From assembly GCA_016286665.1 (NCBI GenBank), contig JAEETX010000008.1, positions 1 to 52,179 on the forward strand: DNA of 52,179 nucleotides, given 5' to 3'. The notes beneath the pieces were generated by a model. It saw only the letters and a list, made by a program, of their open reading frames with translations, did no database searches and was not told the origin of the DNA. The position numbers and the translations under genes were made by a program. This DNA is from Oscillospiraceae bacterium. GTDB taxonomy: Bacteria; Bacillota; Clostridia; Oscillospirales; Oscillospiraceae. Shown piece after piece: positions 7,777-16,462 of this stretch (positions are counted from its first letter, which is position 1; every line of letters starts with the position of its first letter).

Positions 7777-9686
7777 GACGGGGAAACGGAAAACGAGTCC
7801 TTCTGGTATTGGGGGCAATGGCGATGCTGTTCAACCTTTTCGGATGCAAAAAGAAGCCCGGACAGAACGGGGAAAAGCTGACGACCGGCGGTTCCTGCGG
7901 CGAAAGCATGACCTGGGAGTACGATAAGAAAACGAAGACGCTGACCATCTCCGGCTCCGGCGAGATGGTCACCACCGACCGCTTCATGTGGAGCGACTAT
8001 GCCATCAAGCGCCTGGTGATCGGTGAGGGCGTTACGTCCATCGCCGGCGAAGCCTTCTATTCCAATCACACCCTCACGGGGGAGCTGAACCTGCCCGCCA
8101 CGCTGAAATCCATCGGGCAGTTTGCCTTTTACGGCTGCGACGGCCTGACGGGGACGCTGACCCTGCCCGACGGCGTGGAGACCGTGGGGGACTATGCCTT
8201 CGACCGCTGCAGCGGCTTCGAAGCCCTCCGCCTTTCCGCTTCGCTGCGCAGCATCGGCGTGGAGGCGTTTGAAGAAATGAGCGGCCTGCAGGGCTCCCTT
8301 CAGCTGCCGGAGGGATTGGCGTCCATCGGCCGCTGCGCTTTCAACCACTGCGAAAACCTGCGGGGCGACCTGATCCTTCCGGATTCTCTGACGACCGTCG
8401 GCGACTATGCCTTCAACCAGTGCGGCTTCGACGGCGTCCTCCGCCTTTCGGCGGGACTGACGGAAATACCCTTCAGCTGCTTCAACTGGTGCGAATCCTT
8501 TTCCGGCGACCTGGTGATCCCGTCCTCCGTAAGGAGCATCGGGGAATCCGCCTTTGCCGGCTGCGCCTTCGACGGGACGCTGACCCTGCCGGAGGGACTG
8601 GAACGCATCGAGCGCTACGCCTTTTCCTACTGCAAGAATCTCAGCGGTCCGCTGGAGATTCCGGACAGCGTCGTTTTCCTGGGCGAAGCGGCCTTTCAGA
8701 GCGATGAAAGCCTGTCGTCCCTCCGGCTCCCTGCGGGGCTGCGGCTGATTTGCGAGAAAACCTTCAACGGCTGCAAAAGCATGGGCGGGCAGCTTGCGCT
8801 GCCCGCGGGTCTCCTGGTTGTGGGCGACCAGGCCTTTTCCGGCGCCGGCTTCACCGGCGAACTCAGATTTCCCGATTCTCTCCGCTCCATCGGGCAGGGC
8901 AGCTTTTCCTACTGCGCCGGCCTGCAGTCCCTGATCCTGCCGGATGCGCTGGAGCATATCAAAGCCTATGCGTTTTCCGGCTGCGCCGGTCTCACGGGCA
9001 GTCTCCGCATCCCGGACGGGGTCAGCTTTGTCGGCCCCTCCGCCTTTTCCGGCTGCGGCGTCACGGAGGTGATCTTCGGCGCAAAGCTGCGCAGCGTGGG
9101 GGAAGGGGCGTTCGGCGGCTGTGAAGCGCTGGCCTCCGTCTCCTTCACCGGCGAGCGCACGCCGGATTATTACGGTTCTGAGGAAAAGCACTCCAGTTTC
9201 CCGGCGGGATGCCCGGTCAATGCCGCACCCGGCACGGCCTCCTGGCGGGAGGCCTGGGAGGAAGCGAAGCCTTCTTCAGCTGCAGCGGGGTCCGGAGACG
9301 GCGCTGCGGAAAAGGACGAGCCCTATCTCTGGACCCAGGGCCTGACCGGCGACGACTTTTCCGGCGGGGGCGCTTATGCGGATGTGACGCTGCAGTTCGA
9401 CGACGCCCGCATACTGCTTTTTGTCAACGGCAGGCCCATGGGTGAAGCAGACTATTCCGCCGATCCGTACGCGTATGACGACAGTGTCGTGCATACGGCG
9501 GGCTTCCCCTGCCTGGACGGGATGATCGGCGACCTTCGTTTCCGGGAGGGATACAATCGGGACCGGCAGCTGATCGGCGACATACAGCTTGCAGACGGGG
9601 AAACGCGCCGGGTCGTCTTCCACACCGGCTCCGAAGAAGCCCTTTTCATGGAAGAAGGGGAAGACGAAGGAGAAGCAGGCGCATGA
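7773..9686 (+). CDS. BspA-type leucine-rich-repeat lipoprotein
   Basis: A 637-residue exported protein. Residues 1-25 form a lipoprotein signal with the lipobox LFGC (Cys25). From about residue 60 to 470 there are roughly 17 to 20 BspA/LRR_5 units of about 22-23 residues, each of the form L-P-x-G-L-x-x-I-G-x-x-A-F-x-x-C. A linker rich in Ser, Ala and Glu follows (about 490-520), then a distinct C-terminal domain of about 115 residues (around YLWTQGL to FHTGSEEALF) that I do not recognise. An acidic tail ends the protein. Such proteins usually sit on the cell surface and bind host or matrix proteins; that role is inferred from the family. Its ATGA overlap with msrA suggests translational coupling, which is unusual for this kind of protein. 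Confidence 0.85.
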   Translation: MRRGNGKRVLLVLGAMAMLFNLFGCKKKPGQNGEKLTTGGSCGESMTWEYDKKTKTLTISGSGEMVTTDRFMWSDYAIKRLVIGEGVTSIAGEAFYSNHTLTGELNLPATLKSIGQFAFYGCDGLTGTLTLPDGVETVGDYAFDRCSGFEALRLSASLRSIGVEAFEEMSGLQGSLQLPEGLASIGRCAFNHCENLRGDLILPDSLTTVGDYAFNQCGFDGVLRLSAGLTEIPFSCFNWCESFSGDLVIPSSVRSIGESAFAGCAFDGTLTLPEGLERIERYAFSYCKNLSGPLEIPDSVVFLGEAAFQSDESLSSLRLPAGLRLICEKTFNGCKSMGGQLALPAGLLVVGDQAFSGAGFTGELRFPDSLRSIGQGSFSYCAGLQSLILPDALEHIKAYAFSGCAGLTGSLRIPDGVSFVGPSAFSGCGVTEVIFGAKLRSVGEGAFGGCEALASVSFTGERTPDYYGSEEKHSSFPAGCPVNAAPGTASWREAWEEAKPSSAAAGSGDGAAEKDEPYLWTQGLTGDDFSGGGAYADVTLQFDDARILLFVNGRPMGEADYSADPYAYDDSVVHTAGFPCLDGMIGDLRFREGYNRDRQLIGDIQLADGETRRVVFHTGSEEALFMEEGEDEGEAGA

Positions 9687-9728
9687 ACCAGGCCGGAGCG
9701 GTCTGTCATTTCCGCAGACGCAGCGTTC

Positions 9729-11207
9729 TCAGAGCTTGATCTTCTTCCACTTTCCCGTGTTGTAGCGCCACATGATGATGAGGCTGCGGGCGATCTGGTC
9801 CGCCGCAACGGCGATCCAGGCCCCGGTGAGCTCCATATGCAGCAGCGTTACCAGCAGATAGGCCAGCGCCGTGCGGATGCCCACGATGGTGATGAGCATG
9901 GTAACGGCGGTGAAGCGGGTGTCGCCCGCACCGCGGAGGGAGCCGCCCAGGATGAACTGATTGGCCTGGAAGGGCTGGAGGATCGCCACGTAGATCATGA
10001 TGTAGGAGCCCAGGGCAAGCAGCGCCTCGTCCTTGTTGTAGAGACTCACCAGGAAACGGCGGAACACAAAGAACAGGATGCCGATGACGAAAGCTGCCGC
10101 CAGGCCGAAGTTGCGGCAGCGGCGGCTGTAGTGCTCCGCCATGTCCGGCCGCTTTTTCCCCAGGCTCTGGCCCACCAGCGCGGTGGAGGAAACGGCGAAG
10201 CCCTGACCGATCATGAAGGACATGGACTGGATGTTCATGCAGATCATATGCGTGGCGAACTGGACGCTGCCCAGGGAGGTGACGGTGCGGGTGAAGATGA
10301 TCATGCCCACCCGCATGAACAGCTGTTCGATCACGCTGGGAATGCCCACCTTCACGATGCCGGAAACCGTATCCTTTTCAAAGGAAAGCAGATGCTTCAT
10401 GCGCATGGTGCAGTAGAAGCGCCCGGAGAACACGCACCAGAGAGCGATCACAAGGGCCACGGTCTGGCCGATGCCGGTGGCGATGGAAGCGCCCACCACC
10501 TCCAGGCGTGGGAAGCCCCAGCGGCCGTTGATGAGCAGCCAGTTGAAGCAGATGTTCACCAGATTGGCGATGGTATTGTAGACCATGCTGGGCTTGGCCT
10601 GCCCCGTGCCCTTGAGGGCGGCTGTGATCGTGCTGGTGATCGCCAGCGTGGGGAAGAACAGGAATTGGACGCGCAGATACTGCGTGCCCGCCCGCAGCAC
10701 ATCCGGCTCCAGCCCCTCGTTTGCCATGAAGCGCACCATGGGCTCCGACAGGAGATAGCCCAGAACGGCGCTGAAGACGCCGATAAAGGTCACCAGCACC
10801 ATGCACTGGCGGAGGATGCGGTCCGCCTTTTCCCGGTCCTGGCGGCCTCTCGCCCTGGAGATCATGGCGGTGGTGCCGGTGTTCAGGGCCATGATGAGGT
10901 TCATGAAGATGAATCTCGGCTGTGTGGCCAGGCCCACGGCGCTGATGGCCCAGTCGCCCAGATTCCCCACCATCATGTTGTCCACCATGCTCACCAGGCT
11001 GGTGAGGAAAAGCTCGCAGAGGGAGGGCCAGGCGATCTGGAGGATATCGCGGTAAAGTTCCCGGTTCTCTATGGTGTCCGGCAGGGTACGCCGCTCCCTG
11101 CGGCTCTTGCGGAATTCCGCCTCCAGGGCATCGTCCGTTCCCGTCGGCAGCTTATCCAGAGTGATGGGCTTAACTTTTTTTCGATTCTGCGTCTTCTCGT
11201 CATCCAT
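9729..11207 (-). CDS. MATE family efflux transporter
   Basis: A 492-residue inner-membrane protein with about 12 hydrophobic segments after a charged cytosolic N-terminus (about residues 1-45). Typical MATE features are the early IAWPSLCELFLTSLVSMVDNMMVG region and its pseudo-repeat in the second half (VGIPSVIEQLFMRVGMIIF). MATE proteins export cationic drugs or metabolites in exchange for H+ or Na+; the substrate cannot be told from sequence. It stands alone between hairpin-rich DNA and a convergent LRR gene. Confidence 0.9.
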   Translation of the reverse strand: MDDEKTQNRKKVKPITLDKLPTGTDDALEAEFRKSRRERRTLPDTIENRELYRDILQIAWPSLCELFLTSLVSMVDNMMVGNLGDWAISAVGLATQPRFIFMNLIMALNTGTTAMISRARGRQDREKADRILRQCMVLVTFIGVFSAVLGYLLSEPMVRFMANEGLEPDVLRAGTQYLRVQFLFFPTLAITSTITAALKGTGQAKPSMVYNTIANLVNICFNWLLINGRWGFPRLEVVGASIATGIGQTVALVIALWCVFSGRFYCTMRMKHLLSFEKDTVSGIVKVGIPSVIEQLFMRVGMIIFTRTVTSLGSVQFATHMICMNIQSMSFMIGQGFAVSSTALVGQSLGKKRPDMAEHYSRRCRNFGLAAAFVIGILFFVFRRFLVSLYNKDEALLALGSYIMIYVAILQPFQANQFILGGSLRGAGDTRFTAVTMLITIVGIRTALAYLLVTLLHMELTGAWIAVAADQIARSLIIMWRYNTGKWKKIKL

Positions 11208-11247
11208 CTTCGGACAGAAATCCCTTTCCGTATTTCATCTTTACCCT

Positions 11248-11276
11248 ATTGTAGCACAGCAAAACCGGAAATGGAA
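11248..11276 (-). promoter_or_regulatory. Possible promoter of the MATE gene
   Basis: On the minus strand TTCCAT (11271-11276) and TACAAT (11248-11253) are 17 bases apart, about 40 bases upstream of the MATE start. The -35 match is weak. Confidence 0.4.
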
Positions 11277-11306
11277 TACATAGTATGCTCTTTTTGGGAA
11301 AAGATA

Positions 11307-11512
11307 AGCGGGACCGGAATACACCGGTCCCGCTCAGACTGCAGACTAATCCATCGGCAGAGGTCCGACATGCATGGGGGATTTGTGAAGGGGGCGGCGA
11401 GGCCCCCTTCACGTTATATCCTTGCAAAATCAGAAGTCATTTCTGATTTTGCGCTCAAGCTGCCGGCACTTTGCCGACAGCTTGAGCGGGACCGGAATAC
11501 ACCGGTCCCGCT
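11307..11512. repeat. Block of five hairpins with a duplicated terminal palindrome
   Basis: The 319-base gap between MATE and glnS holds five strong inverted repeats in 206 bases. The first and last (11307-11334 and 11485-11512) are identical 28-base palindromes: an 11-bp AGCGGGACCGG stem with loop AATACA. Between them lie an 11-bp stem at 11385-11412, a 12-bp stem at 11424-11452 (loop GTCAT) and a 16-bp stem with one mismatch at 11453-11487 that runs straight into the last palindrome. Only the first copy has a partial T-tract in the minus direction, so it could end glnS transcripts. Flanking identical palindromes suggest a small non-coding repeat element rather than five independent terminators. 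No coding sequence is visible. Confidence 0.8.
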
Positions 11513-11526
11513 GAAAATCATTATGT

Positions 11527-13209
11527 TTATTTGCGGTAGCTGTCCTTCAGGGCGACCACGCGGTTGAACACCAGATGCTCCGGCGTACAGTCCAGATCGG
11601 GGCAGAAATAGCCCGTGCGCAGGAACTGGTAGCCCCGGGCGGACTGGCAGCGTTCCGGCGCCTTCGCGCTTTTGAGGCAGGCTTCCAGTTTGCAGTCCTC
11701 CAGGGTGATGAGGCTGCTGGGATTCAGATAATCCAGAAAATCCTTGCCGGCCCCGTCCGGGTCCGGGTCGCTGAACAGGCTGTCGTAGAGCCGGACTTCG
11801 GCATTGCAGGCGGTGGCCTCGTCCACCCAGTGGATGGTGCCCTTGATCTTTCGCCCGTCGGCAGGATCGCCGCCCCGGGAATCCGGGTCGTATTCGCAGA
11901 GGACCTCCGTAATGTGGCCCTCCCGGTCCTTCACGCAGCCGGTGCAGCGGACCACATAGGCGCCCTTTAGCCGCACCTCGTTGCCGGGGAAGAGACGGTT
12001 ATACTTCTTCGGCGGTACTTCCTCAAAATCGGTGTTCTCGATCCAGAGATGGCGGGAGAAGCTGACGGGACGCGAGCCCTCCTCCGGCTTCAGCGGGTTA
12101 TTCTCCACCATGACCGTCTCACTCTGCCCCTCCGGGTAATTGGTGACCGTCAGACGCACGGGGTGCAGCACCGCCATGACCCGGGGAGCGCTCTCGTTCA
12201 GGTCCTCCCGGACGCAGCTTTCCAGAAATGCCCAGTCCACGGTGCTGTCCACCTTGGCGACGCCGATGCGGTCGCAGAAATTGCGGATGGATCTGGCCGT
12301 ATAGCCCCGGCGGCGCAGGCCGCAGAGGGTGGGCATCCGGGGATCGTCCCAGCCGGAGACTACCTTGTCCTCCACCAGCTTCCGGAGCTTTCGCTTGCTC
12401 ATGACGGTGTAGTTGATGCCCAGACGGGCAAATTCGATCTGCCGGGGCTTGACGCCCGGCAGGTCGACATTTTCCACCACCCAGTCATAGAGGGGGCGGT
12501 GTTCCTCATATTCCAGGGAACAGAGGGAGTGGGTGATGCCCTCAATGGCGTCCTGAATGGGGTGGGCGAAGTCATACATGGGGAAGATGCACCATTTGGT
12601 CCCCTGACGGTGATGCTCGATATAGCGGATGCGGTAGAGCACCGGGTCGCGCAGGTTGAAGTTGCCGCTGGCGAGATCGATCTTTGCCCGAAGGGTCATG
12701 CTCCCCTCGGCAAATTCGCCCTTTTTCATCCGCTGGAACAGGTCCAGGGATTCTTCTATGGGCCTGTCCCGATAGGGGGAGACGGCGGGCACGCCGATAT
12801 CGCCCCGGTTGAGCTTGAATTCCTCCGGGCTCAGCTCGCACACATAGGCGAGGCCCTTTTTGATCAGTCCCAGGGCCAGCTCATAGGTCTGCTGGAAATA
12901 ATCGCTGCCGTAGAAGAAGCGGTCGTCCCAGTCGAAGCCCAGCCAGTGGATGTCGTCCTGGATGGCCTCCACATACTCCGTGTCCTCCTTGGCGGGGTTG
13001 GTGTCGTCCATGCGCAGGTTGGCGATGCCGCCGAATTTCTCCGCCGTGCCGAAGTCGATGCAGAGGGCCTTGGCATGGCCGATGTGCAGATAGCCGTTGG
13101 GCTCCGGCGGGAAGCGGGTGTGGACCTGCTGCCCCTCAAAGCGCCCGCCCGGCGCGATATCCTCGGCGACGAACTGCTCGATAAAGTTTTTGCTCTCACT
13201 AACGTCCAT
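11527..13209 (-). CDS. glnS: Glutaminyl-tRNA synthetase
   Basis: A 560-residue class I synthetase that charges tRNA-Gln. The PPEPNGYLHIGHAKA signature is at residues 34-48 and the second ATP motif is VMSKRKL near residue 270. The C-terminal beta-barrel anticodon domain is complete (WVDEATACNAEVRLYDSLF). The ATG at 13209 was chosen because it begins the family N-terminus and lies after a terminator-bearing leader. GlnRS is common but not universal in Clostridia; many instead use the GatCAB amidotransferase. Confidence 0.95.
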   Translation of the reverse strand: MDVSESKNFIEQFVAEDIAPGGRFEGQQVHTRFPPEPNGYLHIGHAKALCIDFGTAEKFGGIANLRMDDTNPAKEDTEYVEAIQDDIHWLGFDWDDRFFYGSDYFQQTYELALGLIKKGLAYVCELSPEEFKLNRGDIGVPAVSPYRDRPIEESLDLFQRMKKGEFAEGSMTLRAKIDLASGNFNLRDPVLYRIRYIEHHRQGTKWCIFPMYDFAHPIQDAIEGITHSLCSLEYEEHRPLYDWVVENVDLPGVKPRQIEFARLGINYTVMSKRKLRKLVEDKVVSGWDDPRMPTLCGLRRRGYTARSIRNFCDRIGVAKVDSTVDWAFLESCVREDLNESAPRVMAVLHPVRLTVTNYPEGQSETVMVENNPLKPEEGSRPVSFSRHLWIENTDFEEVPPKKYNRLFPGNEVRLKGAYVVRCTGCVKDREGHITEVLCEYDPDSRGGDPADGRKIKGTIHWVDEATACNAEVRLYDSLFSDPDPDGAGKDFLDYLNPSSLITLEDCKLEACLKSAKAPERCQSARGYQFLRTGYFCPDLDCTPEHLVFNRVVALKDSYRK

Positions 13210-13366
13210 GAGACTTTCCCCCAAGATAAAAAATCGGCATGGCGCAGAGCCATACCGCGGTCCCCATCGGATTCCGGACACGGAAGGATGCAGCCTGTCA
13301 GTTCACTCCAGGCCGCTGCTGTCGAAAGCAAAACAAAGTCATAAGGATTGCCTCCCAAGTGTCGGT
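13210..13366 (-). promoter_or_regulatory. Structured glnS leader (possible divergent T-box)
   Basis: About 155 nt separate the predicted start of transcription from glnS. Read on the minus strand the leader has a hairpin GCGGCCTG...CAGGCTGC with an 11-base loop, a bulged stem CATCCTTCCG...CGGAATCCGATG, then GGGGACCGCGG directly before the terminator. The ACCGCGG recalls the T-box core, but the preceding bases read ATGGGG rather than GGTGGN, and the base expected to pair with the tRNA-Gln discriminator does not fit. It is also shorter than a usual T-box leader. I call it an attenuating leader of uncertain class. Confidence 0.45.
13232..13262 (-). terminator. Terminator in the glnS leader
   Basis: On the minus strand GGTATGGC pairs with GCCATGCC around the loop TCTGC, followed after two bases by six T. 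It ends about 22 bases before the glnS ATG, so it must be read through or regulated for glnS to be made. Confidence 0.75.
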
Positions 13367-13372
13367 GGAGGT

Positions 13373-13401
13373 AATTTATCATAGCTGACAGCGCCTGTCA
13401 A
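13373..13401 (-). promoter_or_regulatory. Promoter of glnS
   Basis: On the minus strand a perfect TTGACA (13396-13401) and TAAATT (13373-13378) with a 17-base spacer. Confidence 0.8.
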
Positions 13402-13442
13402 GAATCCGTGTGGGGGAAAGCGGCAAATTTGTTGCCGAAACC

Positions 13443-13471
13443 TTGACAAACGGGCAAAACTGCGCTATACT
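13443..13471 (+). promoter_or_regulatory. Promoter of valS
   Basis: Perfect TTGACA (13443-13448) and TATACT (13466-13471), 17 bases apart. It is back to back with the glnS promoter, the two -35 boxes being 41 bases apart. Confidence 0.85.
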
Positions 13472-13479
13472 CCCGCCAA

Positions 13480-13730
13480 TAAAGGCGATGAAGGGGAAGA
13501 GTAGGCGTCGTTGCCGGCACAGAGAGAAGGCGGTGGGTGCAAGCCTTTGCCGGGATTTCGCCGAAGGTCGCCCCCGAGCCGCGGCCTGAAAGCTGCGCAG
13601 GTGCGCAGGTAAGTAGGCGCCGACGGGTGCTCCCGTTACCGGGCAAAGCCGTGAAAGCGGCGAAGTGAGAAATCCGGGTGGTACCGCGGAAAGATTTCCG
13701 CCCCGTGCAAGCATGCACGGGGTTTTTCTG
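13480..13730 (+). promoter_or_regulatory. T-box leader of valS
   Basis: The leader has the canonical T-box core GGGTGGTACCGCGG at 13676-13689. Upstream is a stem I beginning with GGCGATGAAGGGGAAGAGTA, including the GA motif, and then an AGAGAGAAGG segment. A GTC at 13567-13569 in GAAGGTCGCC is the likely specifier codon and reads valine, matching the downstream gene. Uncharged tRNA-Val should stabilise the antiterminator and allow read-through. Confidence 0.92.
13701..13727 (+). terminator. T-box-controlled terminator before valS
   Basis: A perfect 9-bp stem CCCCGTGCA / TGCACGGGG with loop AGCA, followed by TTTTT. It is the expression platform of the T-box. Confidence 0.9.
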
Positions 13731-13747
13731 TTTGTAAGGAGGAAGCT

Positions 13748-16378
13748 ATGAAAGAACTGCCGAAGACCTACGATCCCAAGAGCGTGGAGGACGCCATCTA
13801 TCAGATGTGGCTGGACGGGGGCTACTTCAAGGGCCGCCGCGACCCGGACAAGAAGCCCTTCACCATCGTCATGCCGCCCCCCAACGTCACGGGGCAGCTC
13901 CACATGGGCCACGCCATGGACTGCACCCTGCAGGACATCCTGATCCGATTCAAGCGGATGCAGGGCTATGCCGCCCTCTGGCTGCCCGGCGTGGACCACG
14001 CGGGCATCGCCACCCAGATCAAGGTGGAGGAGGAGCTGCGCAAGGAGGGCCTCACCCGTTACGATCTGGGCCGGGAGAAGTTCCTGGAGAGGGTCTGGGA
14101 CTGGAAACGGAAATACGGGGACCGCATCGTCATGCAGCAGCGGACCCTGGGCTCCTCCTGCGACTGGGACCGGCACCGCTTCACCATGGACGAGGGCTGC
14201 TCCAAGGCCGTGCGCACGGTCTTCGTCAATCTCTTCAAGAAGGGCCTCATCTACCGCGGCAGCCGCATCATCAACTGGTGCCCCCACTGCACCACCGCCC
14301 TGAGTGACGCGGAGGTGGAATATGTGGACAAGCCGGGTCATCTCTGGCACATCCGCTATCCTCTCAGCGACGGCAGCGGCTATGTGGTGGTGGCGACCAC
14401 CCGGCCCGAGACCATGCTGGGCGACACCGGCGTGGCTGTGAATCCGGAGGACGAGCGCTATAAGGACATCGTGGGGAAGACCTGCATCCTGCCACTGGTG
14501 GGCCGGGAAATGCCCATCGTGGCCGACGAGTATGTGGAGAAGGACTTCGGCACCGGCTGCGTGAAGATGACCCCCGCCCACGACCCCAACGACTTTGAGG
14601 TGGGCCTGCGGCACAATCTGGAGGTCATCCGGGTGCTGGACGACAACGGCTGCGTCAACGCCGAGGGGGGCAAGTACGAGGGCCTGGACCGCTATGAAGC
14701 CAGGAAGCAGATCATCGCCGACCTGGAGGCGGGCGGATGGCTGGTGAAGACCGAGGACTACGCCCACAACGTGGGCACCTGCTACCGCTGCCACAGCGAC
14801 GTGGAGCCCATCATCTCCGCCCAGTGGTTCGTGAAAATGGGTCCCCTGGTGGGCCCCGCCGTGGACGCTGTGAAAAGCGGGCGGACAAAGTTCGTGCCGG
14901 AGCGCTTCAGCAAGAATTATATCAACTGGATGGAGGGCCTCCACGACTGGTGCATCTCCCGCCAGCTCTGGTGGGGCCATCAGATCCCCGTGTGGTACTG
15001 CGCCGACTGCGGGCATATGACCTGCTCCATGGAGGACGCGACGGAGTGCGAAGCCTGCCATTCCAAGAATATCCAGCGGGACCCCGACGTGCTGGACACC
15101 TGGTTCTCCAGCGCCCTCTGGCCCTTTGAGACCCTGGGCTGGCCGGAAAAGACGGAGGACCTGGACTATTTCTATCCCACGGACGTGCTGGTCACCGGCT
15201 ATGATATCATCACCTTCTGGGTGAGCCGCATGATCTTCTCCGGCTGCGAGCACACGGGCCAGACCCCCTTCCACACGGTGCTGATCCACGGCCTTGTGCG
15301 GGATGACAAGGGGCGGAAGATGTCCAAATCCCTGGGCAACGGCATCGACCCTCTGGATATGGTGGAGCAGTACGGAGCCGACGCCCTGCGCATGAACATG
15401 ATCACCGGCAACAGCCCCGGCAACGACATGCGCTTCTTCACCGAACGCTGCGAGGCCATGCGCAATTTCGCCAACAAGCTCTGGAACGCCTCCCGCTTCG
15501 TCATGATGAACCTCCAGGTGGAGGATAACGCCCTGCCCGGTGAATTGAAGCTGGAGGACAAGTGGATCCTTACGAAGCTCACGCGGCTCATCCGGGAAGC
15601 CACGGAGAACATGGAGAAATACGAGCTGGGCGTGGCTGTGGCGAAAATCTATGATTTCATCTGGGACAGCTATTGCGACTGGTATATCGAGCTGACCAAG
15701 TCCCGCCTGCAGAGCGGCGACGCGGAGAGCAGCGAAAGCGCCCAGCGGGTGCTGCTGTGGGTGCTGACGGAGGTGCTGAAGCTGCTGCACCCCTATATGC
15801 CCTTCATCACCGAGGAGATCTGGCAGGCCCTGCCCCATGAGGGGGAGGCCCTCATGGTGTCCTCCTGGCCCACGGCGGACGCCGCTCTGGAATTCCCTGC
15901 CGAGGAGGCGGAGATGGAGCGGGTCATGGCGGCCATCAAGGCGGTGCGCACCCTCCGGGCGGAGAAGAACGTGCCCCCCTCCAAAAAGACCAGCATGACG
16001 GTGGAGACGGCGAACCCCGACAGCTATCGGGACGGGGAAGCGTTCCTCATGCGCCTTGCTTCCGCCAGCGAAGTGCACATCACCGCCGGACCGGTGGCGG
16101 ATGCCGGCGGCTGCGCCGTGGCCATCACGGAGGACGCCCGCGTTTATTTGCCTCTGGCAGAGCTGGTGGATGTGGAAAAGGAGCTGCAGCGCATCGCCAA
16201 GGAGCTGAAAAAGGCGGAAGGTCAGGCTTCGGGCCTGAAAGCGAAGCTCTCCAATGAAGCCTTCCTCTCCAAAGCGCCGGAGCAGGTGGTGGCAGCGGAA
16301 AAGGAAAAGGCGAGAAAGCTGGAGGCTTTGGTGGAAAATCTGCGGGAAAGCGAAGCAAAACTCCGCGCCCTCCGCTGA
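13748..16378 (+). CDS. valS: Valyl-tRNA synthetase
   Basis: An 876-residue class I synthetase, the usual length. It has the PPNVTGQLHMGHAMD signature (residues 44-58), a CP1 editing domain, and KMSKSLGNG near residue 522. The C-terminal coiled coil (about 815-876) is typical of ValRS and separates it from IleRS and LeuRS. A strong AAGGAGG site precedes the ATG. Confidence 0.97.
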   Translation: MKELPKTYDPKSVEDAIYQMWLDGGYFKGRRDPDKKPFTIVMPPPNVTGQLHMGHAMDCTLQDILIRFKRMQGYAALWLPGVDHAGIATQIKVEEELRKEGLTRYDLGREKFLERVWDWKRKYGDRIVMQQRTLGSSCDWDRHRFTMDEGCSKAVRTVFVNLFKKGLIYRGSRIINWCPHCTTALSDAEVEYVDKPGHLWHIRYPLSDGSGYVVVATTRPETMLGDTGVAVNPEDERYKDIVGKTCILPLVGREMPIVADEYVEKDFGTGCVKMTPAHDPNDFEVGLRHNLEVIRVLDDNGCVNAEGGKYEGLDRYEARKQIIADLEAGGWLVKTEDYAHNVGTCYRCHSDVEPIISAQWFVKMGPLVGPAVDAVKSGRTKFVPERFSKNYINWMEGLHDWCISRQLWWGHQIPVWYCADCGHMTCSMEDATECEACHSKNIQRDPDVLDTWFSSALWPFETLGWPEKTEDLDYFYPTDVLVTGYDIITFWVSRMIFSGCEHTGQTPFHTVLIHGLVRDDKGRKMSKSLGNGIDPLDMVEQYGADALRMNMITGNSPGNDMRFFTERCEAMRNFANKLWNASRFVMMNLQVEDNALPGELKLEDKWILTKLTRLIREATENMEKYELGVAVAKIYDFIWDSYCDWYIELTKSRLQSGDAESSESAQRVLLWVLTEVLKLLHPYMPFITEEIWQALPHEGEALMVSSWPTADAALEFPAEEAEMERVMAAIKAVRTLRAEKNVPPSKKTSMTVETANPDSYRDGEAFLMRLASASEVHITAGPVADAGGCAVAITEDARVYLPLAELVDVEKELQRIAKELKKAEGQASGLKAKLSNEAFLSKAPEQVVAAEKEKARKLEALVENLRESEAKLRALR

Positions 16379-16411
16379 TCCGACGGTTTTCTCGGGAACG
16401 AGACGGTATAA

Positions 16412-16440
16412 TGGCCCTGTGACATACGGTCACAGGGCCA
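16412..16440 (+). terminator. Hairpin between valS and spoIIAA
   Basis: A perfect 12-bp stem TGGCCCTGTGAC / GTCACAGGGCCA with loop ATACG, followed by only three T. It probably ends valS transcription. A TATAAT (16407-16412) overlaps its left edge, but no matching -35 or sigma-H-type box is visible, so I do not call a spoIIA promoter. Confidence 0.65.
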
Positions 16441-16462
16441 TTTCATATTGTCGGAGGCGTCT

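Noticed and set aside
11307..11512. CRISPR array
   Set aside because: Only one sequence is repeated and only twice; the units between are different hairpins, not spacers of equal size, and no cas genes are present.
13210..13366. Confident T-box call for the glnS leader
   Set aside because: The T-box bulge is not intact, the discriminator pairing does not fit tRNA-Gln, and no stem I pattern like that of valS is visible; kept only as a low-confidence possibility.
13379..16078. A very long open frame (about 899 codons) on the minus strand antisense to valS
   Set aside because: It is a product of GC-rich codon use in valS. Its protein has no recognisable motifs, it covers the valS T-box region, and valS itself is unmistakable.
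16381..16462. Sigma-H or sigma-A promoter for the spoIIA operon
   Set aside because: A TATAAT is present at 16407-16412 but overlaps the valS hairpin and has no matching -35; no sigma-H box pair was found.
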